Counted from the first letter of the stretch, positions 19,681-29,870 are shown. The stretch is 64,000 bases of DNA from CAVXGU01 sp963761615 (GCA_963761615.1 CAVXGU010000003.1:2604001-2668000); one strand, 5' to 3'. Translations and numbers: made by a program. The notes: a model not told the origin generated them from the sequence alone.

Positions 19681-21456
19681 TCAGGCCTTCAGGGCGGCCA
19701 CGAGCGCGGGGACGACCTCGAACAGATCGCCGACAATCCCGTAATCGGCCACTTCGAAGATCGGGGCGTCCGCGTCCTTGTTGATGGCGACGATGGTCTG
19801 CGACGCCTTCATGCCCACCAGGTGCTGGATGGCGCCGGAAATCCCGAGGGCGAGGTAGAGCTTCGGCGAGACGGTCTGGCCCGAGCTGCCCACCTGGCGC
19901 GCCATCGGCAGCCAGCCGGCATCGCAGATCGGCCTCGACGCGGCCAGCTCGGCGCCGAGCGCGGCTGCGAGCTGCTCGGCCAGGGGGAGGTGCTCCGGCC
20001 CCTTGATCCCGCGCCCCACCGACACGATGCGCTCCGCCTGAGACAGATCGACGGCCTGCTTGGCCTCCTGGAACGGCGGCTCCGGACGCTGGCGGATCGC
20101 CGAGGGGTCAATGGACACGGCGAGCGGGCGAATCGGCGCCGGCTTCTCGCCCCTGACCGCCCGATCGGCGCGGTACGCGCCAATCTGACAGGTCGCCAGG
20201 TGCGGCGTCTCGCCTTCGAGCGCGACGTCGGCGACCAGCTTGCCCTGGAACATAGGTCGTGTGAACAGGCGGTCGGCGCCGGACCCCTTCATCGCGACGA
20301 CGTCGGTCACCAGCGGCCGGTCGAGCCGGGCGGCCAGGGCCGGCGCGAAGTCGCGCGTCTGATAGGTGTGCGGCAGGATGACGAGGGACGGGCCCAGCGC
20401 GGCAATGGCCCCGGCGAATGCCGCCACGAAGGCGTCAGCCGTGTACGACGCGAGCGCGTCATGCGCGACCGTCACCACCTCGGCAACGGCCGCGGCCGCG
20501 AGTTCGCGCGCCGTCGCGTCCACTCGGCCGCCCGCGATGGCGATCGTCACGGGCTCGCCCGCGGCGGTCTGCTGGGCGGCCGCGACGGCTTCCCACGAGG
20601 CGCGGTTCAGCCGGTCGTCGCGCGCTTCGGCGATGACCAGGATCACCGGGATCACCCGCGCGTCCTCGCGGAGGCGCTTGACGAGCGCCTGAGCAGCCTC
20701 CGTCGGGGTGCCGCCGAGGATCTCGGTCTTCTTCTGCTTCTCGGGCGCCGAGAGGCTGACGATGCGGAGGCGCCTGGCCGGCGTCGACGGCTGCACGGTC
20801 CGGACTTCCTTCTTCTTGGCGGCCATGATGCCCTTGAGCGTCGCGTAGCGGAGCTGATTGATGCCGCTTTGAATCGTCAGCACGGCCGGGAGGCTCATCG
20901 ACACCCACTGGAACCAGCCCCCCTCGAGCTCCCGCTTGACCTTGATGGCTCCGCGGGCCCCTACCCCCCGGTCCGGCGCCGGGGGTCCGACGCCCCCCGC
21001 CGCCTTCTCCACCTGCACGTCCATGATGATCGTCGCGTGCGGCCGGCCCAGCCGCTCGGCGAGGACCACGCCGGTCTGAGCGAAGCCCTGGTCGTCGGAC
21101 TGGAGGCCGGTGAGGATCAGGTCGAAGGCGTCGTCCCGCATGGCCGCCGCGAGCGCATCGGCCACGGCGGCGGCATCGGCCGAGGCGAGCGCGTCGCTCT
21201 CGACGTGAATCGCCCGGTCGGCGCCCCGCGCGAGCGCTTCCCGAATCACCTGCGCGACGCGGGCGGGCCCGGCCGAGCAGACCACGACCTCCCCGCCGTG
21301 CTCCTCCTTGAGCCGCAGCGCCTCCTCGAGCGCGTACGCGTCCGGCTCGTTCATCTCGAAGGCGGCGTCGCGGTCGTCGACCCAGGTGCGGGCGTCGTTC
21401 GGCCGCGGCCGCCAGTCCCGCGACGGGACCTGCTTCACGCACACCGCGATCTTCAT
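19681..21456 (-). CDS. Electron transfer flavoprotein, fused beta-alpha subunits
   Basis: A single 591-residue chain. Residues 1 to about 268 are EtfB (MKIAVCVKQVP, GLQSDDQGFAQTG, and the docking loop RYATLKGIMAAKKK). Residues from about 269 on are EtfA, ending in its FAD-binding domain (SVGRGIKG, SRPICDAGW, RQVGSSGQTVSPKLYLALG, ISGAIQHLVGM, IVAINKDADAPIFEVADYG). ETF collects electrons from acyl-CoA dehydrogenases. In most bacteria the subunits are separate genes. A Gly/Pro-rich insertion at about 151-171 sits inside the EtfB part. The EMO-type gene downstream and an acyl-CoA dehydrogenase at 59.3 kb complete the chain. Confidence 0.94.
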   Translation of the reverse strand: MKIAVCVKQVPSRDWRPRPNDARTWVDDRDAAFEMNEPDAYALEEALRLKEEHGGEVVVCSAGPARVAQVIREALARGADRAIHVESDALASADAAAVADALAAAMRDDAFDLILTGLQSDDQGFAQTGVVLAERLGRPHATIIMDVQVEKAAGGVGPPAPDRGVGARGAIKVKRELEGGWFQWVSMSLPAVLTIQSGINQLRYATLKGIMAAKKKEVRTVQPSTPARRLRIVSLSAPEKQKKTEILGGTPTEAAQALVKRLREDARVIPVILVIAEARDDRLNRASWEAVAAAQQTAAGEPVTIAIAGGRVDATARELAAAAVAEVVTVAHDALASYTADAFVAAFAGAIAALGPSLVILPHTYQTRDFAPALAARLDRPLVTDVVAMKGSGADRLFTRPMFQGKLVADVALEGETPHLATCQIGAYRADRAVRGEKPAPIRPLAVSIDPSAIRQRPEPPFQEAKQAVDLSQAERIVSVGRGIKGPEHLPLAEQLAAALGAELAASRPICDAGWLPMARQVGSSGQTVSPKLYLALGISGAIQHLVGMKASQTIVAINKDADAPIFEVADYGIVGDLFEVVPALVAALKA

Positions 21457-21582
21457 GGGACGATTCCGGCGCCTGGTGGACGGGACCGGGGGGTCGGCGG
21501 GATCACGTCGTCGAGCGGGTGCGTGGCGCGTGACCGTGCGATCGAACGAATCACCGATCCCTCATCCCTCGTCACCCCCGGA

Positions 21583-22824
<1,242 letters not shown>

Positions 22825-22836
22825 GCGGAGGCTCCC

Positions 22837-23079
22837 CTACTTCTTGCTCTTGGCGTGCGACTCGATGTACTCGACGGCTTCCTTGACGCGCGTGATCTTC
22901 TCGGCGTCCTCGTCGGGGATCTCGATGCCGAACTCCTCTTCGAAGGCCATCACCAGCTCGACGGTGTCGAGCGAGTCGGCCCCGAGGTCGTCGACGAACG
23001 AAGCGTCCGCCGTCACTTCCTCTTCGTCGACGCCGAGCTGCTCCACGATGATGCTCTTGACTTTGTCGGCTACGGCCAC
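22837..23079 (-). CDS. acpP: Acyl carrier protein
   Basis: An 80-residue acidic protein. The phosphopantetheine serine is in DLGADSLDTVELVMAFEEEF, the universal ACP motif. GTG 23079 is preceded by GGAGG at 6-base spacing. It lies between fabG and fabF as in many proteobacteria. The C-terminus ends in a basic HAKSKK tail. Confidence 0.97.
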   Translation of the reverse strand: MAVADKVKSIIVEQLGVDEEEVTADASFVDDLGADSLDTVELVMAFEEEFGIEIPDEDAEKITRVKEAVEYIESHAKSKK

Positions 23080-23089
23080 TGCGGTCCTC

Positions 23090-23830
23090 CTACATGTACA
23101 TTCCGCCGTTGACGGCGAGTACGTGCCCAGTAATATACGACGCCTCGTCAGACGCGAGGAAACAAACCGCCGCGGCCACCTCGTCGGTCGTACCCAGCCG
23201 GCCCAGCGGAATCTGCGACGCCCAGTCCACCTGCGCGCGCTCGGAGATGGCCCGGGTCATCTCGGTGTCGATCATGCCCGGCGCCACGACGTTGACGGTG
23301 ATGTTGCGCGAGGCGACCTCGCGCGCCAGCGCCTTCGCGAACCCGATGAGACCCGCCTTCGACGCGGCGTAGTTGGTCTGTCCGGCGTTGCCCGTCTGGC
23401 CGACCACGGAGCTCACCGCGACGATGCGCCCGTTGCGCTGCCTCAGCATCGGCCGCGTCGCGGCCTGCGCCAGCACGAAGGTGGCCGTCAGGTTCGTGGC
23501 GATGACCGCGTCCCAGTCCTCGCGCTTCATGCGCAGGAGCAGCTGATCCCGGGCGATGCCGGCGTTGCTCACCACGATGTCGAGTCGTCCATGACGCGCG
23601 ACGATCTCGGCCGGCAGCCGCTCGAGCGCGGCCGTGTCGGTCACGTCGAGCGCGACCGCCTCGGCCGCGAGGCCGTCGGCCGCCAGCGCGGCCGCGACCG
23701 GCTGCGCGTGGTCCCCCCGGGCCGCGGCGACGACCGTCGCCCCGAGCCGAGCCAGGCGCTCGGCGACGGCGCGGCCGATGCCGCGCGACGCACCGGTGAC
23801 GAGCGCGATCTTGCCGGACAGGTTGCACAT
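23090..23830 (-). CDS. fabG: 3-oxoacyl-ACP reductase
   Basis: A 246-residue short-chain dehydrogenase that reduces beta-ketoacyl-ACP with NADPH. Motifs: cofactor loop TGASRGIG, NAGI, catalytic Ser region VAVSSVVGQTGNAGQTNYAASKAG (Ser, Tyr, Lys), and the C-terminal YITGHVLAVNGGMYM. Start choice: ATG 23830 (MCNLSGKIALVTG) fits the family. An in-frame ATG at 23869 overlaps the fabD stop as ATGA with GGAG 10 bases upstream, so a 13-residue longer form is equally possible. Confidence 0.95.
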   Translation of the reverse strand: MCNLSGKIALVTGASRGIGRAVAERLARLGATVVAAARGDHAQPVAAALAADGLAAEAVALDVTDTAALERLPAEIVARHGRLDIVVSNAGIARDQLLLRMKREDWDAVIATNLTATFVLAQAATRPMLRQRNGRIVAVSSVVGQTGNAGQTNYAASKAGLIGFAKALAREVASRNITVNVVAPGMIDTEMTRAISERAQVDWASQIPLGRLGTTDEVAAAVCFLASDEASYITGHVLAVNGGMYM

Positions 23831-23865
23831 GGATGAACGTGAGGCCTGTAGCGCCCGGTCCGCCG

Positions 23866-24792
23866 TCATGCGAGGAGCGGCTCCACCGCCGCCAGGTCCT
23901 CGGGGGCGCCGACGTTCAGCACCGTCGCCTCCCGATGAATCCTCCGCACCATGCCGCTCAGCACGGTGCCGGGACCCACCTCAACATACGTTGTGACGCC
24001 CTCCGACGCAAGGCGCCGCACGACCGCCTCCCAGCGGACCGGGGCCGACACCTGGGCCACCAGCGCGCCCACCGCCGCCCAGGCCTCGCGCTTCGGCTCC
24101 GCGTCCACGTTGGCGACGACCGGGATGCGCGGGTCGCGCGTTTCGAGCGCGCGAAGCTCGGGCTCCAGCCGCGCTTCGGCCGGACGCATGAGCGCGCAGT
24201 GGAACGGCGCGCTCACCGGCAGCGGCACCGCCCGCCGGGCGCCGAGCGCCTTGGCGCGTTCGCTCGCCCGGGCCACCGCGTCCTTCGACCCGGAGATGAC
24301 GATCTGCCCGCCCCCGTTCAGATTCGCCGGACTCACGACCTCGCCCTCCGCCGCCTCGCGACAGGCCTGCGCCACCTGCTCCGCGTCGAGCCCCAGGATC
24401 GCCGCCATGGCGCCCGTGCCGACCGGCACGGCCTCCTGCATGTAGCGTCCGCGGCGCCGGACGACGCGCACGGCGTCGGCAAAGGCGAACGTGCCCGCCG
24501 CGACGTTGGCCGAGTACTCCCCCAGGCTGTGGCCGGCGACGAACGACGGCGCGAGGCCCCGCGACGCCAGCAGGCGCCACGCGGCGATGCTGACGGTGAG
24601 GATGGCCGGCTGCTGGTTCTCGGTCAGCGTGAGGCGGTCGTCCGGCCCGTCGAAGCAGAGCCGGCTGATCGGCTCGCCGAGCGCGGCGTCGGCCTCCTCG
24701 AACGTCTCACGACAGATCGGAAACGCCTCCGCCAGCGCCCGTCCCATCCCGACACTCTGCGACCCCTGTCCCGGAAAGATGCACGCAATCAC
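23866..24792 (-). CDS. fabD: Malonyl-CoA:ACP transacylase
   Basis: A 308-residue transferase loading malonyl groups onto ACP. The catalytic serine lies in FVAGHSLGEYSANVA, preceded by FPGQGSQSVGMGRAL; the second catalytic histidine is in VSAPFHCALM, with VEVGPGTVLSGMVRRI near the end. Start is GTG 24792, overlapping the plsX stop by GTGA. The stop overlaps a fabG ATG, so the block is tightly coupled. Confidence 0.96.
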   Translation of the reverse strand: MIACIFPGQGSQSVGMGRALAEAFPICRETFEEADAALGEPISRLCFDGPDDRLTLTENQQPAILTVSIAAWRLLASRGLAPSFVAGHSLGEYSANVAAGTFAFADAVRVVRRRGRYMQEAVPVGTGAMAAILGLDAEQVAQACREAAEGEVVSPANLNGGGQIVISGSKDAVARASERAKALGARRAVPLPVSAPFHCALMRPAEARLEPELRALETRDPRIPVVANVDAEPKREAWAAVGALVAQVSAPVRWEAVVRRLASEGVTTYVEVGPGTVLSGMVRRIHREATVLNVGAPEDLAAVEPLLA

Positions 24793-25811
24793 GAATCGAC
24801 GCCCGCTTTCTGCGCGGCCGCCGCGATGTCGGCCTCCACGCGCTCGACGAACCGCCCCTCGGCGAAGCGGTACGCCATCGCCACCGCGTTCCGGACCGCC
24901 TTCGCGCTCGACCGCCCGTGGCCCACGACCACGATGCCGGACACGCCGAGGAGAGGCGCACCGCCGTACTCCGAGTAGTCGATGCGCCGCCGGAACCGCC
25001 GCAGCGCCCTGCGCGTCAGGAGCGATCCCACGCGCATCGTCAGCGTGCTCGACAGCTCCTCCCGCAGCAGCCCCTCCATCACCTCGACCAGTCCCTCGCT
25101 CACCTTCAGCGCGACGTTGCCGGTGAAGCCGTCGCAGACGATCACGTCCGCGCGGCCGCTGTAGACGTCGCGGGCCTCCACGTTGCCGACGAAGTCGAGC
25201 GGCGCGGCCTTCAACAGGAGGTGCGCCTCCCGCGTCAACTCGTTGCCCTTCGTCGCTTCCTCGCCAATCGACAGCAGGCCGACCCGCGGCGCCTCGAGGC
25301 CGAACGCCAGCCTGGCGTACACGCTCCCCATCACCGCGAACTGGACGAGGTGCGCGGGGCGGCACTCGACGCTGGCTCCAACGTCGAGGAGCACGGCCGG
25401 CGCACCGCCCGACGTCGGAATCGTGGCCGCCAGCGCAGGCCGCCCGACGCCCGGCAGCAGCCCGAAGGCGCCATACGACGCCATGACCGTCGCGCCGGTG
25501 TGACCGGCGCTCACGAGCGCCGCCGCCTCCCCGCGCGCCACGAGCTCGGCGGCCACCCTGATCGAGGCCCCCGGCTTGCGGCGAAGGGCCGCCGCCGGCG
25601 ACTCCTCCATGCCGACCACGTCCGGCGCGTCGACGACCTGCACCCGGTCGCGGTCGACGAACGGATGCCGTTTGAGCTCCCGCTCGAGGTCCTCGCGCCG
25701 GCCCACCAGGAGCACCCCGAGGTCGAAGTGGCGCGATGCCGCCACGGCGCCCGCGACGACGGGCTGCGGCGCGAGGTCGCCGCCCATCGCGTCGACGGCG
25801 ATGCTGATCAT
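24789..25811 (-). CDS. plsX: Phosphate acyltransferase PlsX
   Basis: A 340-residue enzyme that makes acyl-phosphate from acyl-ACP for phospholipid synthesis. Typical motifs: IAVDAMGGDLAPQPVV at the N-terminus, VSAGHTGATVMAS, LLSIGEEATKGNE and VCDGFTGNVALKVSEG. ATG 25811 is 15 bases after rpmF. The rpmF-plsX-fabD-fabG-acpP-fabF order is widely conserved. Confidence 0.96.
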   Translation of the reverse strand: MISIAVDAMGGDLAPQPVVAGAVAASRHFDLGVLLVGRREDLERELKRHPFVDRDRVQVVDAPDVVGMEESPAAALRRKPGASIRVAAELVARGEAAALVSAGHTGATVMASYGAFGLLPGVGRPALAATIPTSGGAPAVLLDVGASVECRPAHLVQFAVMGSVYARLAFGLEAPRVGLLSIGEEATKGNELTREAHLLLKAAPLDFVGNVEARDVYSGRADVIVCDGFTGNVALKVSEGLVEVMEGLLREELSSTLTMRVGSLLTRRALRRFRRRIDYSEYGGAPLLGVSGIVVVGHGRSSAKAVRNAVAMAYRFAEGRFVERVEADIAAAAQKAGVDS

Positions 25812-25826
25812 GGGCTCGCGAACGTC

Positions 25827-26009
25827 CTATTCTTCTTTGACCTCGCGCGCCTGGCGGCCGCGGTAGTAGCCGCAGTTGGGGCACACCCGGTGCGGCGGCT
25901 TGGCTTCGTGACACTGCGGGCATTCGCCGAGGCCGACGGCGTGCAGCGCGTCGTGCGTGCGGCGCTTGGCGGTACGCGTTTTCGAGTGACGTCGTTTTGG
26001 ATTGGGCAT
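25827..26009 (-). CDS. rpmF: 50S ribosomal protein L32
   Basis: A 60-residue basic protein with MPNPKRRHSKTRTAKRR at the N-terminus and a zinc-ribbon: CPQCHEAKPPHRVCPNCGYY (four cysteines, so the Zn-binding form). It is the usual neighbour of yceD and plsX. The C-terminus KEE is acidic, as often seen. Confidence 0.96.
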   Translation of the reverse strand: MPNPKRRHSKTRTAKRRTHDALHAVGLGECPQCHEAKPPHRVCPNCGYYRGRQAREVKEE

Positions 26010-26030
26010 CTCTCTGCTCTCTTGGGTGTC

Positions 26031-26057
26031 GGGCGCCAGGCACCGGGTGCCCTGGGG
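26031..26057. repeat. GTGCCTGG-type imperfect palindrome between yceD and rpmF
   Basis: ccaggcacc and ggtgccctgg face each other with one bulged base in the 48-base yceD-rpmF gap. A 12-base core GTGCCTGGNGCC recurs at 49037-49054 and, reversed, at the start of ubiE. It could form an RNA hairpin within the operon transcript or be a dispersed genomic repeat. Confidence 0.4.
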
Positions 26058-26573
26058 TTAGTGCTTCAAGTCCTTCAGTGCGGCCAGCCGCGGATCGTGC
26101 CATCCGGGCTCGCACGCGCACGTGCTGACGTTCAGGTTCGTGCCGCACACGGGGCACAGCCCGCGGCAGTCCTCGCGGCAGAGGGGTTTCATCGGCATCG
26201 CCAGGTAGAACTGCTCCCTCATCAACTGTCCCAGGTCGATCTGATCGTCGTCGTAGAACGCCGTCGTCAGGTCGTCTTCCCGGACCTCGACGTCGCCCTC
26301 ACCGCTGTTGCGCGCGCGCGGCACGTACCGCAGATCGAACGGCGCGTCGACCGCGAGCTCGAACGGCTCCAGGCAGCGGCTGCACGCGAGCCCGAGCCGT
26401 CCCTTGACGGCGCCGACGAGGCGGAACTCGTCGTCATCCTTGTAGACGTCGAACCCGAGCGCGACCGGGCCGGCCACGCGGAAGGCCTCCTGCGACGCAT
26501 CGAAGGCCCCCGGGCCGTACTCCTGGTCCACCCGCTCGTGCGAGGTCCGAATCTGGTTCAGATTCAGGAACAT
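26058..26573 (-). CDS. DUF177/YceD family protein
   Basis: A 171-residue protein of the YceD (DUF177) family, linked to 23S rRNA metabolism. Conserved elements: CSRCLEPFELAV near the middle, the acidic DDDQIDLGQLMREQFYLAMP, then a Cys-rich C-terminus PLCREDCRGLCPVCGTNLN with further cysteines (CAC), probably a zinc site. It is first in the fatty-acid operon, followed by rpmF, the standard arrangement. Confidence 0.93.
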   Translation of the reverse strand: MFLNLNQIRTSHERVDQEYGPGAFDASQEAFRVAGPVALGFDVYKDDDEFRLVGAVKGRLGLACSRCLEPFELAVDAPFDLRYVPRARNSGEGDVEVREDDLTTAFYDDDQIDLGQLMREQFYLAMPMKPLCREDCRGLCPVCGTNLNVSTCACEPGWHDPRLAALKDLKH

Positions 26574-26625
26574 GAACCCACAAGTCTAACATTTGCAACA
26601 ATTGATGGTCCAGCCCGGAGGCGCG

Positions 26626-27660
26626 TCAGTCGGCCCAGGGCCTGGGGATGAAGAACTGCTCGAACAGGCGGATGGCGTAGCGGTCCGTCATACCCGCGAC
26701 GAAGTCGCGAATGGCCGCCTCCAGGCCCTCGTCCGCGATGGTGCGGGCGTCGAGGAATTCCCCGGGGCGCTCGCGGAGCTTCTCCCAGAGGCCGGACAGG
26801 ATGTCGGAGGCCTTGCGGAACTCGACCGTCGCCGCCGAGTTCTCGTAGACGGCGTCGAACAGGAACTGCCGGAGCTCGAGCACGGCGCCAAGCACGCGCG
26901 CGCTCATCCTGATCTCGGTCAACTCCGCGGCCAGCGTCTCGGTGACCACGTCGGTCACGAGCGTGCCGATGCGCGCCGACGCGGTCACGCCGAGCACCTG
27001 GAGCGGTCCGGACGGCAGGGACGCCGGATCCAGGATCTCGGCCCGGGTCGCATCGTCGATGTCGTGGTTGACGTAGGCGATGAGGTCGGCGACGCGCATG
27101 ATCTGCCCCTCGAGCGTCGCGGCCTTGAGCGCGCCGGGCATGCCGACCGGCGCGCCCGACTTGCCCTTGGAGTGCTTCGCGATGCCGTCGCGGACCTCCC
27201 ACGTGAGGTTGAGGCCCCGGCCGTCGTTCTCGAGGCGGTCGACGATCCGCAGGCTCTGCTCGTAGTGGTTGAACCCGCCGGGCATCAGGCGCCCGATGAC
27301 GCGCTCGCCCGCATGACCGAACGGCGGATGGCCCAGGTCGTGGCCGAGCGCGATGGCCTCGGTCAGCTCCTCGTGCAGCCGGAGCACCTTCGCGATCGTC
27401 CGGGCGATCTGCGACACCTCGAGGGTGTGCGTCAGCCGGGTGCGGTAGTGATCGCCGGCCGGACTGAAGAACACCTGCGTCTTATGCTTGAGGCGGCGGA
27501 AGGCCTTGCAGTGGATGATGCGATCGCGGTCGCGCTGGAAGGCCGGCCGCACCGGGTCCTCGGGCTCGGGATGGAGGCGTCCCTTGGACGCGGCGCTGTG
27601 GGCCGCCTGCGGCGCCAGTGCCGCGCGCTCGCGCGCTTCGAGATCCTCGCGGAGAGTCAG
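26626..27660 (-). CDS. dgt: Deoxyguanosinetriphosphate triphosphohydrolase-like protein
   Basis: A 344-residue HD-domain dNTPase with RDRDRIIHCKAFRRLKHKTQ, THTLEVSQIARTIAK and HDLGHPPFGHAGE (the HD metal site), as in Dgt type 2 proteins. Start: no ATG, GTG or TTG exists in a suitable place. The conserved N-terminus (REDLEARERAALAPQAAHS) can only be covered from a CTG at 27660, which overlaps the deoB stop as CTGA and has GGAGG 7 bases upstream. The next in-frame GTG would remove conserved sequence. The CTG start is an inference. Confidence 0.9.
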   Translation of the reverse strand: MTLREDLEARERAALAPQAAHSAASKGRLHPEPEDPVRPAFQRDRDRIIHCKAFRRLKHKTQVFFSPAGDHYRTRLTHTLEVSQIARTIAKVLRLHEELTEAIALGHDLGHPPFGHAGERVIGRLMPGGFNHYEQSLRIVDRLENDGRGLNLTWEVRDGIAKHSKGKSGAPVGMPGALKAATLEGQIMRVADLIAYVNHDIDDATRAEILDPASLPSGPLQVLGVTASARIGTLVTDVVTETLAAELTEIRMSARVLGAVLELRQFLFDAVYENSAATVEFRKASDILSGLWEKLRERPGEFLDARTIADEGLEAAIRDFVAGMTDRYAIRLFEQFFIPRPWAD

Positions 27661-28835
27661 TGGATGGCCTCCAGAAAGCTCGTGCCCGGACCGACCCGGC
27701 CGACGCCGAACATCTCGGCGAGCGTCGCGCCCAGGTCGGCGAACGTCGTGCGGGTTCCGAGATCCACGCCGCCCCGGATTCGCGGCCCGGTCGCCAGCAC
27801 GGGCACGTACTCCCGCGAGTGGTCGGTACTGGGCGTGGTCGGATCGTTGCCGTGATCCGCGGTCACGACCAGGAGGTCGCCGTCCCGCAAATCGGGGAGC
27901 AGCGCACGCAGGTGTCCGTCGAACCGCTCGAGGTTGGCCGCGAATCCTTCCGGGTCGTTCCGATGCCCGAACCGGGTGTCGAAGTCGACGAGGTTGGCGA
28001 ATACGAGCCCGCGGTCGACGTCGGCCGTCGCCCTGCGGACAGCGAGCATGCCGGCTTCGTCGCTCGCCGTGTGCGTCGCCGTCGTGATGCCGCGCCCGGC
28101 GAAGAGATCCTCGATCTTCCCGATCGCCACCACGGGCCAGCCCGCGCCCGACAGCCGATCGAGCAGCGTCTCCCGCGGCGGGGGCAGCGCGTAGTCGCGC
28201 CGGTCCGCGGTTCGCGTGAAGCGTCCCGGTTCGCCGACGAACGGCCGCGCGATCACGCGCCCGACCCCGAGCCCCTCGCACACGAGCGAATACGCCATCT
28301 CGCAGTCCCGGTAGAGCTCGTCGAGCGGCACCACGGATTCGTGCGCCGCCACCTGGAACACGCTGTCCGCCGACGTGTAGACGATGAGCTGGCCAGTGCC
28401 CACGTGCTCCGCGCCCAGCGTCGCGATGATGTCGGTGCCCGATGCCGCCCGGTTGCCGAGCACGCCGCGGCCGGTCCGCCGGGCGAACTCGTCGATCACG
28501 GCGGCCGGAAACCCCTGCGGGAACACGGGGAAGGGCTGATCGAGCACGATGCCGGTCATCTCCCAGTGGCCCGTCACCGAGTCCTTGCCCGGCGAGCGCT
28601 CGGCCATGCGGCCGACCGAGGCGCGGCAGTCGTCGGCGCCGCGCGCGCCAATCGCCGCGACGCGCCCCAGTCCGAGCGACCGCAGGACCGGCACGTCCAG
28701 GCCCACGCGCGCCGCCACGTGGCCGACGGTGTCGCTCCCCTCGTCGCCGTACGCGCCGGCGTCCGGCAACTCGCCGATGCCGACGCCGTCGAGCACGATC
28801 ACGATCGCCCGCGACAGCGCGCCCGGCGGCGTCAA
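27657..28835 (-). CDS. deoB: Phosphopentomutase
   Basis: A 392-residue alkaline-phosphatase-superfamily enzyme interconverting (deoxy)ribose 1- and 5-phosphate for nucleoside salvage. Metal and active-site motifs are visible: IVLDGVGIGELPDA, KDSVTGHWEMTG, VTADHGNDPTTPSTDHSRE. Start is TTG 28835, giving a TTGA overlap with the miaA stop; the first family residues (SRAIVIVLDGVG) follow immediately. It is one of three consecutive minus-strand genes joined by overlapping stop/start codons. Confidence 0.95.
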   Translation of the reverse strand: MTPPGALSRAIVIVLDGVGIGELPDAGAYGDEGSDTVGHVAARVGLDVPVLRSLGLGRVAAIGARGADDCRASVGRMAERSPGKDSVTGHWEMTGIVLDQPFPVFPQGFPAAVIDEFARRTGRGVLGNRAASGTDIIATLGAEHVGTGQLIVYTSADSVFQVAAHESVVPLDELYRDCEMAYSLVCEGLGVGRVIARPFVGEPGRFTRTADRRDYALPPPRETLLDRLSGAGWPVVAIGKIEDLFAGRGITTATHTASDEAGMLAVRRATADVDRGLVFANLVDFDTRFGHRNDPEGFAANLERFDGHLRALLPDLRDGDLLVVTADHGNDPTTPSTDHSREYVPVLATGPRIRGGVDLGTRTTFADLGATLAEMFGVGRVGPGTSFLEAIH

Positions 28836-29791
28836 CGCGTGCGCTCCTCGGACAGCCGGCCGGACATTCTGGGATCGAGCAGGCGGGTCACGGCGTCGAT
28901 GGTCGACTCCAGCTCGCCGGGACCGGCGAACCACGTCAGATTAGGCTCTTTGCGAAACCAGATCAACTGGCGCCGCGCGTAGCGGCGGTTCTCCTGCGCG
29001 ACGAGCGCACGCGTCGCCGCCTCGTCCCGGACGCCGTGCAGGTGCTCCAGCACCTGGCGGTACACCAGGCCGCCGAACGGCCGGGCGGTCTCCGGCACAC
29101 CGCGCGCGAGCAACGCGCGCACTTCGTCGACGACGCCCCGATCGAACTGGTCGTTCGCCCTCCTGGCCACGCGTGCGGCCGTCTGCTCGGCGGGGAGCCG
29201 CAGGGCGACGGCCGCGATCTCCACGTCCGCAAGGGGCGCCACGGTGTCGGCGAAATGCGCCGTGAGGGGGCGCCCCGTGAGGAGGTAGACCTCGAGCGCC
29301 CGCGCCATGCGCTTCACGTCGCGGGGCTGGATCCGGACCGACGAATCGGGATCGACGCGGGCGAGCCACCGGTGCAGGAACGCCGGCCCGCGCTTGTCGG
29401 CGACGGCGCTCAGCCGGGAGCGCAGGACCGCATCGGCCGCCGGTCCCGGAAACAGGCCGCGCGTGAGCGCGCGATAGTAGAAGCCGGTGCCGCCGACGAC
29501 GATCGGCACGCGGCCACGCGCGAGAATCCCGCGGATCGCCGCGACGGCGTCGCGCGCGTACCGGGCGGCGGTGTACTCGTCGGTTGGCTCGACGAGATCG
29601 ATCAGGTGGTGCGGAATGCCGCGACGTCCGCCAGGCGGCACCTTGTCGGTGCCGATGTCCAGCCCCCGATACACGGCCGTCGAATCACAGCTGACGATCT
29701 CCCCCTCGTAGCGCTCGGCGAGCGCGAGGCCGAGCGCGCTCTTCCCGGCAGCCGTCGGGCCGAGCACCGCCAGCACCAGCGGCTGCGCCAC
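28832..29791 (-). CDS. miaA: tRNA dimethylallyltransferase
   Basis: A 319-residue enzyme that isopentenylates A37 of tRNAs reading UNN codons. P-loop LGPTAAGKSALGLAL, DSTAVYRGLDIGTDKV, PHHLIDLVEPTDEYTAARY and VGGTGFYYRAL are all typical. GTG 29791 begins one base after the stop of a 25-codon membrane ORF. The gene is followed by deoB with a 4-base overlap. Confidence 0.95.
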   Translation of the reverse strand: MAQPLVLAVLGPTAAGKSALGLALAERYEGEIVSCDSTAVYRGLDIGTDKVPPGGRRGIPHHLIDLVEPTDEYTAARYARDAVAAIRGILARGRVPIVVGGTGFYYRALTRGLFPGPAADAVLRSRLSAVADKRGPAFLHRWLARVDPDSSVRIQPRDVKRMARALEVYLLTGRPLTAHFADTVAPLADVEIAAVALRLPAEQTAARVARRANDQFDRGVVDEVRALLARGVPETARPFGGLVYRQVLEHLHGVRDEAATRALVAQENRRYARRQLIWFRKEPNLTWFAGPGELESTIDAVTRLLDPRMSGRLSEERTR

Positions 29792-29792
29792 G

Positions 29793-29870
29793 TCAGGCCA
29801 CTCGAAGACACACGTAGGCCACGAACGCCGCGAGCAGGATCAGAAGCCCGAGCTGCTGCGACCGCGTCAT
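29793..29870 (-). CDS. Possible 25-residue single-pass membrane peptide
   Basis: An ATG at 29870 overlaps the tonB stop as ATGA and opens a 25-codon frame: MTRSQQLG followed by a hydrophobic stretch LLILLAAFVAYVCL and a short RVA tail, ending one base before the miaA GTG. The placement (coupled start, stop abutting the next gene) and single-TM composition suggest a real small protein or a leader coupling tonB to miaA. There is no homology evidence. Confidence 0.4.
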   Translation of the reverse strand: MTRSQQLGLLILLAAFVAYVCLRVA

